Assembly (NCBI GenBank): GCA_010015675.1
Contig: ML976992.1
Span: forward strand, 245,542-309,541
Direction: 5' to 3'
DNA from: Byssothecium circinans
Lineage: Eukaryota > Ascomycota > Dothideomycetes > Pleosporales > Massarinaceae
DNA length: 64,000 nucleotides
A program made the translations under genes and the position numbers. Every line of letters begins with the position of its first letter. The first letter of the stretch is position 1. Positions 59,607 through 64,000 of the stretch are shown in pieces. Below the pieces are notes generated by a model. That model saw only the letters and a list, made by a program, of their open reading frames with translations, did no database searches and was not told where the DNA came from.

Positions 59607-61371
59607 ATCACAGAGATATGACAAAACGGAGCTACAGTACGTGAAACTCCAGTCACGAATATCACCAAAAGTTCTGGGGAGGCACAAAAGGGAAAATTTC
59701 TGGGCTTTTTCTTTCTGTTCTGGATAGCGTTCGAGCGCACACCCCCGGATCGTTTCGGCTTCACCCTTTGTATTTCTTACGCTACCATTTGACTCTCCAT
59801 GGATAGCCTTTTTCACATTCGAAGCGAATTGCATATTTCCCTTCTTCCGCGCTGCATCAGCGCATTTGCATTCGAGACGTTGAAGCGCGGAGAAAAGTGG
59901 CCGGATATTTCCCTTGGCACTAGATCTCGCATCTCAGCGCTTCCCTGCGTTGAATGCTGCGTAGCTATATTTCCTCTTGCTTATCGTACTACGAGCGGTG
60001 CAATCAGGAGTCTTGGGTGGAAAGGGGGTCAAGAAACACGTTGATGGTTTTCTTTTTCCATGCTTGGGGAAAATGGCACGTCGCCGTTGCGAGGATGCTT
60101 GGCCTGCGGCACAGGTGATGGTCGAAACAAGGTTTTCGGGGCATGTACAAAAAGAGACCGGGCTTTTCTCTACCTCCATCTGATTGAATGGTTTTTTTCC
60201 CTTATTGTCTCTGAAATGAATGACGGTGCTTTAGACGGCCGGAACATGCATTGACTGCGGCAGGGATGGGTAATGGCCTCCTCCGACAGCACGAATAATC
60301 AAGAACACGAATATATCCTAATAACGAATGAACGTCATGTCCCGACGGTGTCGCTTATGGTGAACTATGATTCAGGGAATGCGTCTTAATGTTATGGAGG
60401 AGGATGGATCACCCTTGCTGAAAGCGGGTGAAGAGCGGAGAGCCTGGAGGATTGGCTTTGTTTGTTGTGGGAGCTTTGGGCACGGAGCGGAGGAGAATTT
60501 GGCCACGCTTATGGGGTTTTATCATTGATAAGGCATGGTTCCATACGATATCTGGGGTCGTGCATGCGTTCGCCTGCGCTCTTGTCACAGATTGTGAAGC
60601 CGTGAAGGGAAGCGTCACTCCCGATATCACAATTATTGCTTTCCTCAGTAAGAGTTGCCGCAGCCTATGAAAAGACACACGCATGCACCCCGCAGAAAAA
60701 TTATATCAGACTAAAAGATGGTGGCAGGTGCTCGGCTATCGGACCACGCGATGAAACACTTCGCCACCACATTTTTCCATCTGAAGTGGATTCTTCCCAG
60801 ACAAGCGGTTCATTATTGCCAAGTGCCCGACGGATGTCTTGGGAGGGGAGGAAAGGTCTTGAGACGGATGGTGTTTTGGACGTCCTGGTTACGCGGCCAT
60901 CACTGGCGGGGTACTTCGATGACGACAGAGGAATGCCCAGAGTTGCATAAAGAAGGCTTTGGGTGACGTGAAATGAGGGGAACCACGCCACTGAAGCGAT
61001 GGTAGTAATTGTTCTTCTGGAAGTACTTGAGTAGGAGTCATGGCAGGGATTTTTTGAGAGTTCCATCCCTCTGAACTCTGCAGTTTCGTGGGTTTGAGTC
61101 TTTGAAAAAGGGAAAGAAGCATCCCACACTTTCAACGAGGATTATTGAAGCGGACTGGGGTCTACTTTGCCGACAGCAATCTGTACCTGCATCTTATACC
61201 ACATCAGCCATCCCGTACCGTAAAAGACAAGCGCCTTTCCCCGCCCCATAGATCAATCAATCAACCACTCAAAATCACTCCGGCACCAACCTGTGTAGCG
61301 ATCGGACCACAAAATCCGGATCCGAAGCTGCACGCTGCATCGCGCAATATAAGCAAAGCAGGCCCATCACC
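59607..61371. other. 1.8-kb spacer, no supported gene
   Basis: Short frames on both strands have no motifs. T-rich stretches (59700-59720, 60188-60200) may belong to the 3' flank of the upstream gene. The last 250 bp is the promoter of the gene at 61372. Confidence 0.4.
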
Positions 61372-63053
61372 ATGCATACCGCCTTTAAAAGCCTGTTGGT
61401 TCTCCAATATGTCCTCTGCGAGGGCCTAGTCCGCGCACAATCCTCAGGAACTGCGTCCGCGACGGCATGCGCGAGCACCATCGCTCCGAGAAATGCGGCG
61501 CCTTCGGTGGCACCCGGATGGCAGGCAAATGTTGTGGCCAATAATTTGGAGGATCCGAGGGGAATGATATTCGATAACCGGGGTGGGTTGTTGGTTGTGC
61601 AGCAAGAGAAGGGAATTGTTCGGTTAAGGTTCAATTCAGAGGGTGGAGCTTGCGTGAGGCAGGAAGGTAGTACAGAAGTTGTCATTGACAATCCGGCAGT
61701 AAGTTGTTCTCTTTTTGATCATGTTTGAAATATACTGTACAATGGCTACAGCCTCTGGAAAATTTCCGGGATATTGTGATAGTGCGGCTCTGTCACCTGC
61801 ATAAAGTCTGACAAGATCACAGCTGAACCACGGAATCGAACTTTCGGACGATGGGAGAACTCTCTACGCTTCCTCAGCAGACGGTGTCTTTGCATGGGAC
61901 TACGATGCGAGCACTGGCCGCAACACGTCCGGTCCGCGTCTTGTCGTCGGCCAGATGGGCGGCGACGATGGGCATGTGTCGCGCACGCTGGTACTCTCCC
62001 GGAAGACACCAGGAATGTTGCTCGTCAGTAGAGGCAGTCAGTCGAACCTGGATATGGCGGCTCTTGATGTTTCCACTGGCGTATCGACAATCAAGGCCTT
62101 CAATATCACGGGTCGGAGCAATTCCACCAATGGCAACGCCTCTTCGTACAGCTTTGCTCAAGATGGTGTGCTTCTTGGCTGGGGTCTTCGCAACAGCGTT
62201 GGCGTCGCAGAAGAACCTGTCACAGGAGGGATATACTCCGTCGAGAATAGCGTTGACGACATTGAGCGCAATGGACGAACTTTTAACCAGAACAATCCTG
62301 GTGAGGAACTGAATTTCCATGGGTACCTCAACGGGACCCAGTTCGCTGATCAGGGGCGCAATTATGGATATCCAACTTGCTTCGCTGCTTGGGGTGTCAA
62401 CGAGATCCCGAATAACAACGGACTGCAAGTCGGGGCACAGTTCGCTATCGGCCAACAGAATGCCACAGTCAACGATACATACTGTAGGGAAGGTACTGTG
62501 GCTCCGAGATTGACGTTTGCGGCACATATGGCACCTCTAGATATCAAGTTCAATCCCAACGGCACAGCTGCCTGGGTGTCTATGCACGGCTCATGGTACG
62601 TACTCCACATATCCGAAATCTGACATAGGTCAAGACGAGCAATCCACGTACTAACATCTCCCAAGGAATCGCGACCAACCCATCGGCTACAAGCTCTCCA
62701 TAGTTGCCTTCAACGGTGCTGGTTCCCCCACCGCACCCGCCACCTCCAATTCATCCTACACCGACATTGTCTCCAACCCCGACCTATCCAAGTGTCCCGA
62801 CCAGTGTTTCCGTCCCGTTGGTCTCGCTTGGGACTCTCAAGGACGCTTGTATTTTAGCAGCGATTCCACGGGTGAGATTTATGTGGTGACGAGGGCGGAC
62901 GGGAGTCGGGTGAGTGCGGCAAACGGGACGGCGAACGGAACGAATGCGGACTCTCAGTCTTCAGGGCAGGGGTCGAGTGTGGCTTCTGTTGGGGTTAGTG
63001 TGAGTGCTTTTGCAGCGGTTTGGGCGGGGATTATGGCGTTGTCTTTGCTGTGA
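61372..63053 (+). CDS. Secreted, probably GPI-anchored sorbosone/glucose dehydrogenase-like protein, 495 aa
   Basis: Exons 61372-61698, 61823-62595 and 62666-63053 join in phase (donors GTAAGT and GTACGT). A signal peptide covers the first 22 residues (MHTAFKSLLVLQYVLCEGLV). The body follows the six-bladed propeller of soluble quinoprotein sugar dehydrogenases and L-sorbosone dehydrogenases: NNLEDPRGMIFDNRGGLLVV, LNHGIELSDDGRTLYAS, AAHMAPLDIKFNP, VSMHGSWNRDQPIGYKL and FRPVGLAWDSQGRLYFSSD. The C-terminus is a Ser/Asn/Thr-rich stretch with N-glycosylation sites, then a hydrophobic tail (VSVSAFAAVWAGIMALSLL), as for GPI attachment. Fungal relatives are extracellular or wall-bound; whether this one binds PQQ is unknown. 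Confidence 0.85.
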
Positions 63054-64000
63054 GCGGTGATGAGGGTGGGTTGAGGTATGTGTGGTCATGATTTATGAAT
63101 AATTGATATCATAGTTACCTATGGCATGACTTGATCTTGATGTATGCTTTGAGAATCATGGTAAAGAACATCCGCGGCCAACATCGCTGCTATCGTAGCG
63201 TAGGACAACATGCACCGTAGTATATCCAGGCCAGCTTTACAGACTCCTCAATGTGCTGATTGCCCGTCTAGGACTGCATCTACCGCTGTTTTGTCAACAC
63301 TCCCACAAGGGTAATAGGCATTGATGGTAGGGAGATTCCCTGGGCGAAGAGTTATCCGCTTCGTTGTTTGCGACATTCATCTTGTGTCCACAGGCGGCTT
63401 CAAGCTTGATTCGCCAGGCAGCCATGCTACTGGTTGATTGAACACCAACCTCGTGCAAAGACATATACTTCCACCACTAATTCGAATTAAATTTTGAAGG
63501 TTCCGCTATTATATGTCCATACAAGACATCGTACTGCGGTGGTTCTTTCCCGATTCCCGCCAGCCATGCGACGGATCAACATCTCTTACCCCGAATTCTA
63601 ATAAGGTCGTGCCTCTATCTTTCTACAACTGGGCACCCATCAAACGTGTGTCTGCCCATTCGTTGTCTTGGAACGGCATTACAAAACCAGAGAAGCGCGC
63701 CTTCACCCCGGAAGTGAGAGGAGAGAATCGGTAAGTGACCGTTTGCAATGGGGCCACCGTGCTCCGCACCCTTCCCTACGACTACAAAAATCGCTCAGAA
63801 ACTAAACCGACACATTCTTTCCAACAGCCATGCATCAAAACTTTGGCAACGCTTGACATTAATTTGCAAGCCTGAACGCACCCACTGACCTCCTGCTCTA
63901 GTACTGCATCTTAGACCGCTTTGGCGGCTCTCACCCTCACCCTCACTTCTATCCAAGGTATGTCTTGGCACACATCTACCCAAGGACCGGTGTTAACCTC
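63054..64000. other. Right-edge spacer
   Basis: No supported gene. A plus-strand frame at 63513-63734 and a minus-strand one at 63795-63983 lack motifs and start context. The next gene is presumably beyond the window. Confidence 0.4.

Overview
The window looks like nuclear DNA of a filamentous ascomycete, probably a dothideomycete-type Pezizomycotina. Most genes are split by short introns of about 45-80 bp with GTRNGT-type donors and CTRAC/CTGAC-like branch points. Genes lie on both strands with spacers from under 300 bp to about 2.7 kb, and the recognisable products are eukaryotic: Cch1, Cef1, Gcn20, a WDR48 homologue and Dpb4. The species assignment is inference. All exon maps were built by hand from splice signals and reading-frame continuity; no transcript or database evidence was available.

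Layout. 0-12 kb: the decayed 3' part of a gene at the left edge, an unknown two-exon gene, a seven-exon repeat-rich secreted protein (3553-6097), a SUZ-domain protein divergent from a small unknown gene, and the DNA polymerase epsilon histone-fold subunit DPB4. A gene-poor block follows (9.8-12.5 kb) with a solo-LTR-like segment, two diverged copies of a repeat and an intron-containing tRNA-Phe(GAA). 12.5-21 kb: an arrestin-like protein with a PY motif, a G-alpha/STAND-N-terminus-like protein that stops just after its P-loop, guanylate kinase, and a small Ser/Arg-rich protein. 21-28 kb: the seven-exon CCH1 calcium channel.

29-45 kb: a DDT/PHD chromatin protein, an epoxide hydrolase pseudogene, a WRAP53/Swt21-like WD40 protein, the mitochondrial S-adenosylmethionine carrier PET8, a WDR48/UAF1-like deubiquitinase cofactor and the splicing factor CEF1. 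45-64 kb: a small conserved probable mitochondrial protein, S-adenosylhomocysteine hydrolase (SAH1), a Whi2-like BTB protein, the ABCF protein GCN20, a long Ser/Pro-rich Byr4-like protein and a secreted, probably GPI-anchored sorbosone-dehydrogenase-like protein.

The genes are mainly housekeeping and do not form an operon or a biosynthetic cluster. Thematic links such as PET8 and SAH1 in SAM/SAH metabolism, or CCH1 and WHI2 in stress signalling, are probably coincidental. The features most worth a second look are the repeat-built secreted protein, the broken epoxide hydrolase, the truncated P-loop protein, the unusual tRNA-Phe, the asymmetric Cch1 filter and the 110-codon open frame after the WRAP53-like stop. 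I did not find a clearly novel multi-gene system.
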